Assembly: GCF_000337795.1 (NCBI RefSeq)
Contig: NZ_AOLP01000012.1
Location: forward strand, 1 to 64,000
DNA from: Haloferax denitrificans ATCC 35960
GTDB taxonomy: Archaea; Halobacteriota; Halobacteria; Halobacteriales; Haloferacaceae
Direction: 5' to 3'
Length of the DNA: 64,000 bases
Below, in pieces: positions 8,295 to 16,595 of the stretch. Numbering within the stretch: the stretch's first letter is position 1; every line of letters starts with the position of its first letter. The position numbers were made by a program, and so were the translations under genes. The notes beneath the pieces are model-generated. The model ran no database searches. It was given only the letters and a program-made list of their open reading frames with translations, and had not been told where the DNA came from.

Positions 8295-9224
8295 ATGTTC
8301 GGGTGGGTCCGACGCGGCTTTCGACGCGCCTACGAGCGGGTGCTCGACCGGGAGATAGACGACGGACCGACCCACGTCGCCATCATTCAGGACGGCAACC
8401 GCCGGTACGCCCGGAAGAACGGCGACGACGCCCCCGACGGCCACAGGGCCGGCGCGCAGACGACCGAGGACGTGCTGACGTGGTGCGAGGAACTCGGCAT
8501 CGAGGAGCTGACGCTGTACACCTTCTCGACCGAGAACTTCGACCGGCCGGACCACGAGCGCGAACCCCTCTTCGACCTCATCGAGGACAAGCTCTACGAG
8601 TTCGCCGACGCCGACCGCGTCCACGAAAGCGAGGTCGCCGTGCGCGCCATCGGCGAGGTCGACATGCTCCCCGACCGCGTCCGCGACGCCGTCGACTACG
8701 CGGAGTCCCGGACCGCCGACTACGACGGCTTCACCCTCAACATCGCACTCGCGTACGGCGGTCGGGCGGAACTCCTCGGGGCCGCCCGCGACGTCTGCCG
8801 GGCGGTCGACCGCGGCGACCTCTCGCCCGACGAGGTGGACGTGTCGGCGGTCGACCGCCGCCTGTCCAGAAAGCCCGTCCGCGACGTGGACCTCATCATC
8901 CGCCCCGGCGGCGACGAGCGCACCTCGAACTTCCTGCCGTGGCACGCCAACGGCAACGAGGCCGCGGTCTACTTCTGTGCGCCCTACTGGCCGGAGTTCT
9001 CGAAGGTCGACTTCCTCCGCGGCATCCGCACCTACGAGTCCAGAGAGCAGTCGTGGCAACGCACCCGGACCGAGCGCGCCGTCACGCTCGTCCGGGCCGT
9101 CGCCGAAGTCGAGTTAGAGGACGCCCGAACCGTCGCGGGTCGGCTCCGCGAGCAACTCCCCTCGTCGGGGGCCGACGAGGTGTCCGCGGAGTTGGCGAAG
9201 CGGACCGACGAGACGGCCGACTGA
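8295..9224 (+). CDS. uppS: Catalytic cis-prenyltransferase (undecaprenyl/dolichyl diphosphate synthase family)
   Basis: 309 residues. The catalytic P-loop-like DGNRR has its Asp at about residue 33; TLYTFSTENFDRP and IIRPGGDERTSNFLPW follow. These are the conserved family motifs for adding isoprene units in cis. In an archaeon the product should be dolichol diphosphate, the membrane carrier of glycans for N-glycosylation of surface proteins. The C-terminal position where homodimeric enzymes have R-x-G (RRFG) reads REQSWQRTR instead, so the motif is missing. The tail then extends ~50 acidic residues. A paralogue with the reciprocal losses lies convergently at 9262. Confidence 0.93.
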   Translation: MFGWVRRGFRRAYERVLDREIDDGPTHVAIIQDGNRRYARKNGDDAPDGHRAGAQTTEDVLTWCEELGIEELTLYTFSTENFDRPDHEREPLFDLIEDKLYEFADADRVHESEVAVRAIGEVDMLPDRVRDAVDYAESRTADYDGFTLNIALAYGGRAELLGAARDVCRAVDRGDLSPDEVDVSAVDRRLSRKPVRDVDLIIRPGGDERTSNFLPWHANGNEAAVYFCAPYWPEFSKVDFLRGIRTYESREQSWQRTRTERAVTLVRAVAEVELEDARTVAGRLREQLPSSGADEVSAELAKRTDETAD

Positions 9225-9261
9225 GTCGGTCGGCGACGCGGTCGCGAGCGCGGGGTTCGGC

Positions 9262-9870
9262 CTAGCGGCCAAACCTCCGCTGACGGTCCTGATAGTCCCG
9301 CAGCGCCCGCAGGTAGTCCCGCTTCCTGAAGTCCCGCCAGTTCACGTCGGTGAAGTAGAGTTCGGCGTAGACGGACTGCCAAATCATGAAGTCCGACAGG
9401 CGCTCCGCGCCCGTCTTGACCACGAAGTCCGGCTCGTCGGGGAACACGAGGCGCTGTTCGATGTCCGCGGCGTCGATGTCGTCGGGGTCGAGCGCGCCCT
9501 TCTCGACCTCCTCGGCCAGCGACTGGACGACCGAGGCGAACTCGCGTTTCCCGCCGAGGCCGATGCTGACCTGCACGGGGGCGTCGGCGCGCTCGGTGTC
9601 GCCCGGCTCGCGGACCTCGACCCGCTGGGGCACGTCGAGGTCGCGGAGCTCGCGGGCGAGCGTCGGGACGACCGCCTCGTCGAGGACGCTCACGGAGATG
9701 GTGACGCGGTCGCTTCCGAACTCGAACGCCCAGCCGACGAACGCTTCGAGCGTGTCGTACGCGCCCTGTTCCAGCAGGTCGCGCTCGGTGATGACGAGCG
9801 CGACGTGCTCGGGGGCGTCGGCGTCGTCGAGGCGGAACCGGAGGGCGAGATAGGAGTCGTACAGTCCCAC
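9262..9870 (-). CDS. Non-catalytic cis-prenyltransferase paralogue (NgBR/Nus1-like)
   Basis: 202 residues. The second half is a clear cis-prenyltransferase C-terminus: TGAERLSDFMIWQ, AELYFTDVNWRDF and a final YQDRQRRFGR with the R-x-G motif that completes the active site of a partner subunit. The first half keeps the fold (HVALVI) but reads ITERDLLE where catalytic enzymes have DGNRR. The FSxEN motif is also absent, and the first Arg of IRTGG is Lys. It should be unable to catalyse alone. It faces the catalytic gene at 8295 with a 37-nt spacer. My reading is a regulatory or heteromeric subunit, as in DHDDS/NgBR. Confidence 0.8.
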   Translation of the reverse strand: MGLYDSYLALRFRLDDADAPEHVALVITERDLLEQGAYDTLEAFVGWAFEFGSDRVTISVSVLDEAVVPTLARELRDLDVPQRVEVREPGDTERADAPVQVSIGLGGKREFASVVQSLAEEVEKGALDPDDIDAADIEQRLVFPDEPDFVVKTGAERLSDFMIWQSVYAELYFTDVNWRDFRKRDYLRALRDYQDRQRRFGR

Positions 9871-10020
9871 GAGAGTCGTTCTCGGGGCGATTCTCCTAAC
9901 GCTTCGGGTTCGGCGTCGCCCCCGAGATTCGGACCCTCAGACACCGGCCCGCGGACCCGCGGTGGCGCGGTCGTCGGTGATGTCGGGAGGGTTAAGTGCG
10001 CGTCGGGGATACCGAATGGT

Positions 10021-11334
10021 GTGACTTCCACGGTACGGCGAGCGGGCGGATTCGCGGTCGTCGGGACGTTGGCCCTCGCGGCCCCCAGTCTCGGCGCGGC
10101 CGCCTTCGCGCCCTTCGCCGCAGTCGCGCTCTTGGCGGCCTTCGTCGTCGACGACGGCCCCCTCTTCGAGCTGTTCGCGCGCCCCGGCGACCGGCAGGAC
10201 GGCCGGCTCAACGGGCTCGCCGGGTTCGCACTGGCCGCGACGGGCCTCGCCCTCTTGGCGACGGTCCCGCGCGTCACGATGCCGCTTTCGGTGTTCGCCG
10301 CCGCGGTGTTGATACTCGCCTACGGCAACCTCGGCGCGCGACTGGTGGATTCGAGAACGCCCGACGAGTCGCTTCGCGCGGCGGGCTTCGTCGGGAGTGC
10401 GGTCCTCGCCGGCACGGCGGGACAGGCGGCCATCGCGTCGCTGACGGGCGACGCCGTGCTCCTCTCCCGGTTCGTCCTGCTCGCGGCCGTCGGCGGCCTC
10501 GTCGGCGCGGTGCTTCGGACGGTCCTCTACGAGCGCGACGACCCGCTCGTCATGCTCTCTATCGGACTCGTCCTCTGGGGCGTCGAGGTGCTCGCCGGCC
10601 CGGTGTCGCCGACGCAGACCGCGGTCGCGCTCGCCCTCACGGTCGCGCTCGGCTACGCCGCCTACGCCCTCGGCACGGCCTCCGTCGCCGGCATGATTAC
10701 CGGCGTGCTCCTCCTGCTCTTCGCGGTCGTCTTCGGCGGCTTCGGCTGGGCGCTCGTGCTCGTCTCCTTCTTCGGCGTCGGCGCGCTCGCCACCAAGTTC
10801 CGGTACGACAGCAAGGCCGAACGCGGCGTCGCCGAGGGCAACGACGGCGCTCGCGGCACCGGCAACGTCCTCGGCAACTCGGGCGTCTCGCTCGTCTCCG
10901 TCGTCGGCTACGCCGCGGCGCAGACCCTCGGTTATCCGTTCGTCAGCGACCTGCTCGTCCTCGCGTTCGCCGGGTCGGCCGCCGCCGCGATGAGCGACAC
11001 GCTCTCCAGCGAAATCGGCGGGCTGTTCGACCAGCCGCGGCTCATCACCTCGCTCAAGCCCGTTCCGGCCGGGACCGACGGTGCGGTGACGTGGCAGGGC
11101 GAGGTCGCCGGCGCGCTGGGCGCGGCCCTCGTCGCGGGCGTGAGCGTGCTGGTCCTTCCCCTGCCGGCGCAGACGGCCGCAATCGCGATTCTCGCCGGCG
11201 GCCTCGTCGGCATGACGGTCGACAGCCTCCTCGGCGCGACGGTCGAGGGGGCCGGCCTCGGCAATCAGGCGGTCAACTTCCTCGCCACGTTCGCCGGCGC
11301 GCTGGGCGCGGTCGTCGTCTGGATTCCGCTGTGA
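10021..11334 (+). CDS. DUF92-family polytopic membrane protein
   Basis: 437 residues from a GTG, with about ten or more hydrophobic segments. The C-terminal half carries the DUF92 signature: ATKFRYDSKAERGVAEGNDG, then GTGNVLGNSGV and a DTLSSEIG motif. Plant and cyanobacterial DUF92 proteins (VTE6) are phytyl-phosphate kinases; TMEM19 is the animal member. Beside cis-prenyltransferase genes a polyprenyl-phosphate role is plausible, but that is inference. The N-terminal ~190 residues are an extra membrane region beyond the DUF92 core. The start fits a TATA-like GTTAAGTG (9991-9998). The next gene overlaps by 4 nt (GTGA). Confidence 0.8.
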   Translation: MTSTVRRAGGFAVVGTLALAAPSLGAAAFAPFAAVALLAAFVVDDGPLFELFARPGDRQDGRLNGLAGFALAATGLALLATVPRVTMPLSVFAAAVLILAYGNLGARLVDSRTPDESLRAAGFVGSAVLAGTAGQAAIASLTGDAVLLSRFVLLAAVGGLVGAVLRTVLYERDDPLVMLSIGLVLWGVEVLAGPVSPTQTAVALALTVALGYAAYALGTASVAGMITGVLLLLFAVVFGGFGWALVLVSFFGVGALATKFRYDSKAERGVAEGNDGARGTGNVLGNSGVSLVSVVGYAAAQTLGYPFVSDLLVLAFAGSAAAAMSDTLSSEIGGLFDQPRLITSLKPVPAGTDGAVTWQGEVAGALGAALVAGVSVLVLPLPAQTAAIAILAGGLVGMTVDSLLGATVEGAGLGNQAVNFLATFAGALGAVVVWIPL

Positions 11335-11798
11335 CGGGGGACGGCCGTGACGGGGGCGACGCCGACGTGACGGACGCTCGCGTTCGCCCCGCCCGCACCG
11401 CCGACGTGCCGGCCGTCGAGTCGCTCCAGCGGCTCGTCTCCCACCCGTCTCCCGACCTGTTGGACGCGTGGCCCGCCGTCGGCACGCTCCTCGTCGCCGT
11501 CGACGCCGCCGACCGGCCGGTCGGCTACCTCCTCGGCGTCGGCGCGCACGTTGTCGAACTCGCCGTCTCGCCCGACTACCGGCGCGAGGGGCGCGCCACC
11601 GCGCTCGTGGAGGCCTTCCGCGACGCGCGCCGTTCTGACGCCGACGCGGCCGATACGGCTGACGCGCCGCTCACGTTGCTGGTCCATCCGGAGAACGGCG
11701 GCGCGCGCGCCTGCTACGAGGCGCTCGGGTTCCGCCGGGACGCCCGCGTCCCCGACGCCTTCGACGGCGACGACGGGCTTCGGCTCGTTCTCGACTGA
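11331..11798 (+). CDS. GNAT-family N-acetyltransferase
   Basis: 155 residues with the acetyl-CoA binding region VVELAVSPDYRREGRATALVEAF (motif A, R-x-x-G-x-A form) and the C-terminal NGGARACYEALGF motif B. This resembles RimI-type protein N-alpha-acetyltransferases, substrate unknown. The GTG at 11331 overlaps the DUF92 stop as GTGA, suggesting coupling. A second GTG at 11367 (VTDARVRPARTADV) gives a more standard GNAT N-terminus and could be the true start. Confidence 0.82.
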   Translation: MTGDGRDGGDADVTDARVRPARTADVPAVESLQRLVSHPSPDLLDAWPAVGTLLVAVDAADRPVGYLLGVGAHVVELAVSPDYRREGRATALVEAFRDARRSDADAADTADAPLTLLVHPENGGARACYEALGFRRDARVPDAFDGDDGLRLVLD

Positions 11799-11857
11799 TT
11801 GAGGCCGGTCGTCGTCTCGGTCGGCGTCGCGTGTGTCGTGTATGTCGTGGTCCGCTC

Positions 11858-13273
11858 TCAGTCGAGGAGCTGGTCCGCGGTTCTGACGCGGACGCTGACG
11901 GGCTTTTTCACGTACTCGCCGGCCGACCGCGCCACGACGTGTCCGACGCCGCGCTGGGCCGCGATATCGACGAGCTTCTGGCTCGCCTCGCCGTCGACGA
12001 CGACGATTGCCGGGGCGGGGTCGGCGTACTCGACGGCGTCGTAGACCGTCTCGACCGCGACCTCGTCGTCGATGCCGAGGTCGGCGTCCAACAGGCGGGC
12101 CATGCCGCTCTCGTCGGCGATGACCTCCCGAACGTGGTCGGCGAGCGAGGGCCGCTCGACCGCCGGTTCGACCGCCTCGGCGACGGCTTCGACCTCGGAC
12201 TCGGTGAACACCTCCGTGTCGGGGGCGGCGTCGGCGTCGATGTCGGCGCGTGCGCCCGTGGCGTCCGCGGGCTTTTCGACCGCGACGGTGCCACCGTTGC
12301 CGCCCTCGGCAGGCGCTTCGCTGACCGCATCGGCCGACCCGTTCGCGGGGCCGTCTGCGGATGGAGTCGACGACGCCTCAGTCGTCGGCGACTCCGTGCG
12401 AGGGTCCGTCGGGGCCTCCCCCGTCCCGTTGACGGCGGCGACGGCGGCCCGGAAGTCCCCGTCGCCGTCGTCGGGGAGCGACGAGAGCGCGACCTTGTTC
12501 CGGAGGGCGCGGACGACCGACGCGCGGTCGAGGTCCTCGACCGACCGGCCGTCGGGCGCAAAGGCGACGTAGTCCACGTCGCCGACCTGCGAGAGTTCGC
12601 GCAGGATGAGTTCGCCGCCGCGGTCGCCGTCGAGGAACGCCGTGACGGTCCGCTCTTGGGTGAGGCCGGCGACCGTGTCGGGGACGTTCGTCCCCTCGAC
12701 GGCGACGGCGTTTTTGATGCCGTAGCGGAGGAGGGTGAGCACGTCGGCGCGCCCCTCGACGACGACGATGGCGTCGGAGTCGGCGACGCGGGGGCCGGCC
12801 GGCAGGCCGTGGTACTCGGTGATGTCCTCGACGCGGACGCTCTCTTTGACCTCTTCGAGAATCTCGGTCGAGGACATCACGGTGTCGTCGAACGACTCCG
12901 TGAGGAGTTCCTTTGCGCGCTCGACGATCATCCGGCGCTTGGCCTCGCGCACGTCCTCGATGTTCGTGACCTCGATGACGGCCTGACAGGGGCCGACGCG
13001 GGTCAGCGTCTCCAGCGAGGCCGCGAGGATGGCCGTCTCGACTTTGTCGAGACTGCTGGCGATGGTCATCTGGCCGAACGAGTGGCCGTTTTCCGAGTCT
13101 ATCTGTACGTCTATCCGACCGACCTTGGAGGACTGTTGGAGGTCGCGGAGGTCGAGCTCGTCGCCGAGGAGGCCCTCGGTCTGGCCGAAGACGGCCCCGA
13201 CGACGTCGCTCCGTTCGACGACCCCGTCGGCGGAGATGGAAGCGTGAATGAGATATTTTGCAGTGTCGTCCAT
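11858..13273 (-). CDS. dnaG: Archaeal DnaG primase
   Basis: 471 residues. The N-terminal archaeal DnaG region starts [12 protein letters not shown] Toprim domain sits at about residues 165-250 ([16 protein letters not shown] with catalytic Glu, then [11 protein letters not shown]). A long acidic Ala/Glu/Thr-rich insert (about residues 285-380) precedes a conserved C-terminal helical domain. Archaeal DnaG has primase activity and also binds the RNA exosome. I chose the ATG at 13273 over one four codons upstream because it follows a GGTGA Shine-Dalgarno sequence by 8 nt and begins the conserved sequence. The 5' UTR holds a hairpin covering that sequence. Confidence 0.95.
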   Translation of the reverse strand: MDDTAKYLIHASISADGVVERSDVVGAVFGQTEGLLGDELDLRDLQQSSKVGRIDVQIDSENGHSFGQMTIASSLDKVETAILAASLETLTRVGPCQAVIEVTNIEDVREAKRRMIVERAKELLTESFDDTVMSSTEILEEVKESVRVEDITEYHGLPAGPRVADSDAIVVVEGRADVLTLLRYGIKNAVAVEGTNVPDTVAGLTQERTVTAFLDGDRGGELILRELSQVGDVDYVAFAPDGRSVEDLDRASVVRALRNKVALSSLPDDGDGDFRAAVAAVNGTGEAPTDPRTESPTTEASSTPSADGPANGSADAVSEAPAEGGNGGTVAVEKPADATGARADIDADAAPDTEVFTESEVEAVAEAVEPAVERPSLADHVREVIADESGMARLLDADLGIDDEVAVETVYDAVEYADPAPAIVVVDGEASQKLVDIAAQRGVGHVVARSAGEYVKKPVSVRVRTADQLLD

Positions 13274-13281
13274 TGGTGAAG

Positions 13282-13299
13282 TCACCCCGCTTGGGGTGG
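13282..13299 (-). promoter_or_regulatory. 5'-UTR hairpin covering the dnaG ribosome-binding site
   Basis: CACCCC-gctt-GGGGTG forms a perfect 6-bp stem with a 4-nt loop (13283-13298), extendable by a wobble pair. On the dnaG strand the 3' arm contains GGGGTGA, whose GGTGA is the Shine-Dalgarno sequence 8 nt before the ATG. Most genes here lack such leaders. Confidence 0.55.
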
Positions 13300-13344
13300 T
13301 AATGTGATGATTGTGATGGCGTCATGGGCCGACCCCACGAACGT

Positions 13345-13355
13345 CATTATATAAG
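13345..13355 (-). promoter_or_regulatory. TATA-like promoter element upstream of dnaG
   Basis: CATTATATAAG on the plus strand is the most AT-rich, nearly symmetric element in the spacer. Transcription toward dnaG would start near 13320 and give a 5' UTR of about 45-50 nt including the hairpin at 13282. Confidence 0.5.
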
Positions 13356-13486
13356 TTGCGCCCGAGGGAAATATCTATCGTGGCCGATGGTTCGAACGTC
13401 GGCCGGCCGCTCGCCGCCGCCCCCGAACCCGCTGTGACCTCGGCGAACGGGCGCTCTCCCGCCGGCGTCGCCGCCCGCCCGATTCG

Positions 13487-14236
13487 TTACGCCTCCTCGT
13501 CGGTTCGGTGCGTCGCGACGAAACCCCCGGCGTCCCGACAGAACGCCGCCGGGTCCTCCGGGAAGTCGTGTTCGGCGACGGCCCACTCGACGAACCCGTC
13601 GCGGGCGGCCGCGAGACAGCGGTCGATGTCCAGTTCGCCCTCGCCGAGCGGTACGGGTCGCCCGCCGCGCTCCGCGTCGGCGTCGAGAACGACGTCTTTC
13701 AGGTGGACGACCGGGGTCCGGTCGGCGTAGCGGTCGACGTACGCGACGGGGTCGTAGCCGGCGGCGAGCACCCACGCGAGGTCGAGTTCGAAGCCGATAC
13801 CCGACTCCTCGGCGAGCCGGTCGAGCGCGGGCTCGCCCTCGACCGTGACGAGTTCGTGGTCGTGGTTGTGGTAGAGCAGTCTGACGCCCCGGTCGTCGCA
13901 CTTCGCGGTCAGGTCGTCCAGCCGGTGTGCGGTCTCGTCGACCGCGTCGGCGTCGGCGAACGCCTCGGGCGGCAGGTACGGCACCACGAGCGTCTCGACG
14001 CCGAGTGCGCCGTAGCGCTCGCAGACCGCGTCGAGGTCGGCTTCGAGGTCCTCGATGGGGACGTGGGCGGCGGGAGCGGCGACCCCGGTCTCGTCGAGCG
14101 CCGCGCGGACCGCCGCCGCGTCGTCGACGCCCGCGAACTCCACCCCGTCGAAGCCGGCGTCCGCGGCGCGGCGAACGAGCGCCGCGGTCGGCTCGTCGAG
14201 GTCTCGAAGCGAGTAGAGCTGGATGCCGAAGTTCAT
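13487..14236 (-). CDS. Sugar phosphate isomerase/epimerase (xylose-isomerase-like TIM barrel)
   Basis: 249 residues starting MNFGIQLYSLRD, typical of the AP-endonuclease-2/xylose-isomerase-like family. Metal-site candidates are the Glu of GFDGVEFAG, the His of LLYHNHDHE, the Asp of GFELDLAWV and the His of VVHLKD. It probably isomerises or epimerises a sugar or inositol derivative; the substrate is unknown. The ATG at 14236 begins the conserved part, although the frame is open back to an ATG at 14389. It is divergent from the DUF3311-symporter pair, with a palindrome between them, so it may catabolise what that symporter imports. Confidence 0.85.
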   Translation of the reverse strand: MNFGIQLYSLRDLDEPTAALVRRAADAGFDGVEFAGVDDAAAVRAALDETGVAAPAAHVPIEDLEADLDAVCERYGALGVETLVVPYLPPEAFADADAVDETAHRLDDLTAKCDDRGVRLLYHNHDHELVTVEGEPALDRLAEESGIGFELDLAWVLAAGYDPVAYVDRYADRTPVVHLKDVVLDADAERGGRPVPLGEGELDIDRCLAAARDGFVEWAVAEHDFPEDPAAFCRDAGGFVATHRTDEEA

Positions 14237-14368
14237 GTGCGTCCGCTCGTCCGCGCCGCTGGAAACTGTTTCGGCGCTCGGTCCGCCGCGGCCGACCGAC
14301 GAGACCGCCGCTCCGCCGCCCGCGACGCGGCCGCGACGTGGGTGGTCCCGGTCGTTCGACGGCCGGTG

Positions 14369-14389
14369 TTGAAGAAAATAGTTCTTCAA
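14369..14389. promoter_or_regulatory. Perfect inverted repeat in a divergent promoter region (candidate operator)
   Basis: TTGAAGAA (14369-14376), a 5-nt spacer, then TTCTTCAA (14382-14389) form a perfect 8-bp dyad. It lies between the isomerase gene and the symporter operon, about 64 nt before the symporter-side start. Its spacing of about two helical half-turns suits a dimeric regulator. Confidence 0.6.
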
Positions 14390-14452
14390 TACGGGGCAAC
14401 GTAGGTCGATAGAGTAAGATTTACGCCTCGTTATCGATTATCGTTCCTACGA

Positions 14453-14668
14453 ATGACGCGAGTGCGCATCGACTACCGCTGGGTTGCCGTCTTCGCAATC
14501 CTCGTGACGTTCGCCGTCCCGTGGTTCCTCTGGGGCGACAGCAGGGTCTTCGCCGGCCTGCCGCTGTGGCTCTGGTGGCACATCGGCTGGATGGGCCTGA
14601 CCGCGGTCGTCTTCCACCTGTTCACCCGGACGGCGTGGGACCGCGGCATCGTCGGGGAGGGTCGCTGA
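14453..14668 (+). CDS. DUF3311-family small membrane protein (symporter partner)
   Basis: 71 residues with two hydrophobic helices (about 10-25 and 35-60) and the PLWLWWHIGWM segment typical of DUF3311. These proteins are routinely encoded just before a sodium:solute symporter and are thought to be an accessory subunit. Its TGA shares one base with the ATG of the symporter (TGATG). A TATA-like element around 14418-14425 places transcription at the start codon. Confidence 0.85.
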   Translation: MTRVRIDYRWVAVFAILVTFAVPWFLWGDSRVFAGLPLWLWWHIGWMGLTAVVFHLFTRTAWDRGIVGEGR

Positions 14669-16167
14669 TGGTCTCGGCGCTCGGCATCCAACTCGGCGTC
14701 GTCGGCGCGTACCTCGTGGTCGCGCTCGCGGTCGGCTTACTCGCCTACCGGCTGACCAGCCGCGACGCGGAGGACTACTACCTCGCCGGCCGCTCCATCG
14801 GCACCGTCGTCCTCCTGTTTACGACCTTCGCGACGCTCCTCTCTGCCTTCACGTTCTTCGGCGGCCCCGACCTCGCCTACCGGGCCGGCCCCGAGTGGAT
14901 TCTCGTGATGGGCGTCATGGACGGCGTGCTGTTCGCAATCCTCTGGTACGTCGTCGGCTACAAGCAGTGGCTCGTCGGCCGCGCCCACGGCTACGTCACC
15001 CTCGGCGAGATGCTCGGCGACCGCTTCGGCTCGACCCGCCTGCGCGCCCTCGTCGCCGGCATCAGCCTGTTTTGGCTGTTCCCGTACGTGATGCTCCAGC
15101 AGATGGGCGCGGGCGAGGCCATCGTCGGCCTGACCAACGGGATGGTCCCGTACTGGGCCGGCGCGGCCGGTATCACGGTGTTCATGATTGCCTACGTCGT
15201 CATCGCGGGGCTCCGCGGCGTCGCGTGGACCGACACCCTGCAGGGGCTGTTCATGCTCGGCGTCGTCTGGCTCGCGGTCGGCTGGGTCGCCACCGCGGCC
15301 GGCGGCCCCACGGCGCTCTCGAACGCCCTCGCGACGAACGAACCCGAGTTCCTCGCGCTCGGCGGCGGCCTCTACTCGCCGCAGTTCATCATCTCGTCGG
15401 CCGTCACCATCGCCTTCGGCGTGGCGATGTTCCCGCAGATAAACCAGCGCTTCTTCGTCGCCAAGTCGAGCGCCGTCCTCAAGCGCTCGTTCGCCCTGTG
15501 GCCCGTGCTCGTCGTCCTGCTTTTCGTGCCCGCGTTCATCCTCGGCACGTGGGCCGCCGGCCTCGGTGTCACCGTCCCCGAGGGCGCGAACGTCCTCCCC
15601 GTGCTCCTCAACGAGTACACGCCGGTGTGGTTCGCCGCGCTCGTCATCGCCGGCGCGATGGCCGCGATGATGTCGTCGTCGGACTCGATGCTCCTGTCTG
15701 GGTCGTCGTACTTCACCCGCGACCTCTACCGACCGTTCGTCAATCCCGACGCGAGCGAGGCCCGCGAGGCGTGGCTGGCCCGCATCGGCGTCGCCCTGTT
15801 CGCCACGCTCACCTTCGTCGCCAGCCTGTTCCGCCCCGGCACGCTCGTCTCGGTCGGCGACACCGCCTTCGGCGGGTTCGCACAGATGGCCCTGCCGGTC
15901 ATCGTCGCGCTCTACTGGGCGAAGACGACCCGAACGGGCATGTTCGCCGGCATCCTCGGCTCGCAGGCGTTCTACCTCGCGCACGTGTTCGTCCCCGCAA
16001 TCGAAGTCGGGTCGGTGACGCTGTTCGGCGCGACCTACCTCACGTGGGACTACGCCCTCTGGGGGATGGCGCTGTCGGCGCTCTTGACCGTCGGCGTCTC
16101 CGCGATGACCGCCGCCGCGCCCGAGGAGAACCAGTCTCGCTTCACCGACGGCCTCCGTGCCGACTGA
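14668..16167 (+). CDS. Sodium:solute symporter (SSS family)
   Basis: 499 residues with about 13 hydrophobic segments. It begins ALGIQLGVVGAYLVVAL and contains the family's early EDYYLAGRSIG motif. The core has the GLRGVAWTDTLQGLFM signature and AAMMSSSDSMLLSGSSYFTRD, a conserved SSS helix with the sodium-coordinating serines. It imports a small organic solute, often a monocarboxylate when paired with DUF3311, driven by the sodium gradient. It is translationally coupled to the DUF3311 gene. A sugar isomerase is divergent. Confidence 0.92.
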   Translation: MVSALGIQLGVVGAYLVVALAVGLLAYRLTSRDAEDYYLAGRSIGTVVLLFTTFATLLSAFTFFGGPDLAYRAGPEWILVMGVMDGVLFAILWYVVGYKQWLVGRAHGYVTLGEMLGDRFGSTRLRALVAGISLFWLFPYVMLQQMGAGEAIVGLTNGMVPYWAGAAGITVFMIAYVVIAGLRGVAWTDTLQGLFMLGVVWLAVGWVATAAGGPTALSNALATNEPEFLALGGGLYSPQFIISSAVTIAFGVAMFPQINQRFFVAKSSAVLKRSFALWPVLVVLLFVPAFILGTWAAGLGVTVPEGANVLPVLLNEYTPVWFAALVIAGAMAAMMSSSDSMLLSGSSYFTRDLYRPFVNPDASEAREAWLARIGVALFATLTFVASLFRPGTLVSVGDTAFGGFAQMALPVIVALYWAKTTRTGMFAGILGSQAFYLAHVFVPAIEVGSVTLFGATYLTWDYALWGMALSALLTVGVSAMTAAAPEENQSRFTDGLRAD

Positions 16168-16236
16168 GCCCGGACCGCCGCCGGTCCGGGTTCGACCGTA
16201 CCGAACCTTATCCCCCTGCGCGAGTAACGTCTCTCC

Positions 16237-16521
16237 ATGCCCGAAGAAGTGCTGTTCAAATCCGAGAACCGACAGACCCGCGCCGAAATCGCCTCGTACC
16301 TCCGCGCCGTCGCCGACAAACTCGACGCGGGCGAGCCGATTACGCTGAAATCTGGGGACCAGACGGTGACGATGGAGCTGCCCGCGTCGCCGACGTTCGA
16401 GGTGAAAGCCGAGCGCGAGGGCCCCGCGGGGAGCCCCGGCGAACTGAGCGTCGAGTTCGAACTCGAATGGGACGAGGGCGCGGACGACGGTGCCGACGCG
16501 AGCGGCCTCGAAATCGAGTGA
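16237..16521 (+). CDS. Amphi-Trp domain protein
   Basis: 94 residues. The pattern of RAEIASYLRAVADKLDAGEP, a short beta hairpin with TVTMELP and a terminal VEFELEW matches the amphi-Trp domain, a small module of unknown function common in haloarchaea. The C-terminus is a short acidic tail. A TATA-like CTTATCC 27 nt upstream (16207-16213) supports a leaderless start. Confidence 0.8.
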   Translation: MPEEVLFKSENRQTRAEIASYLRAVADKLDAGEPITLKSGDQTVTMELPASPTFEVKAEREGPAGSPGELSVEFELEWDEGADDGADASGLEIE

Positions 16522-16595
16522 GGCGGTCGGAACCCGCTTCAGCGACCGGCGAATACAGTTACTCTTTTGACACCGCCGCGAGTCGTCGGTGACTC

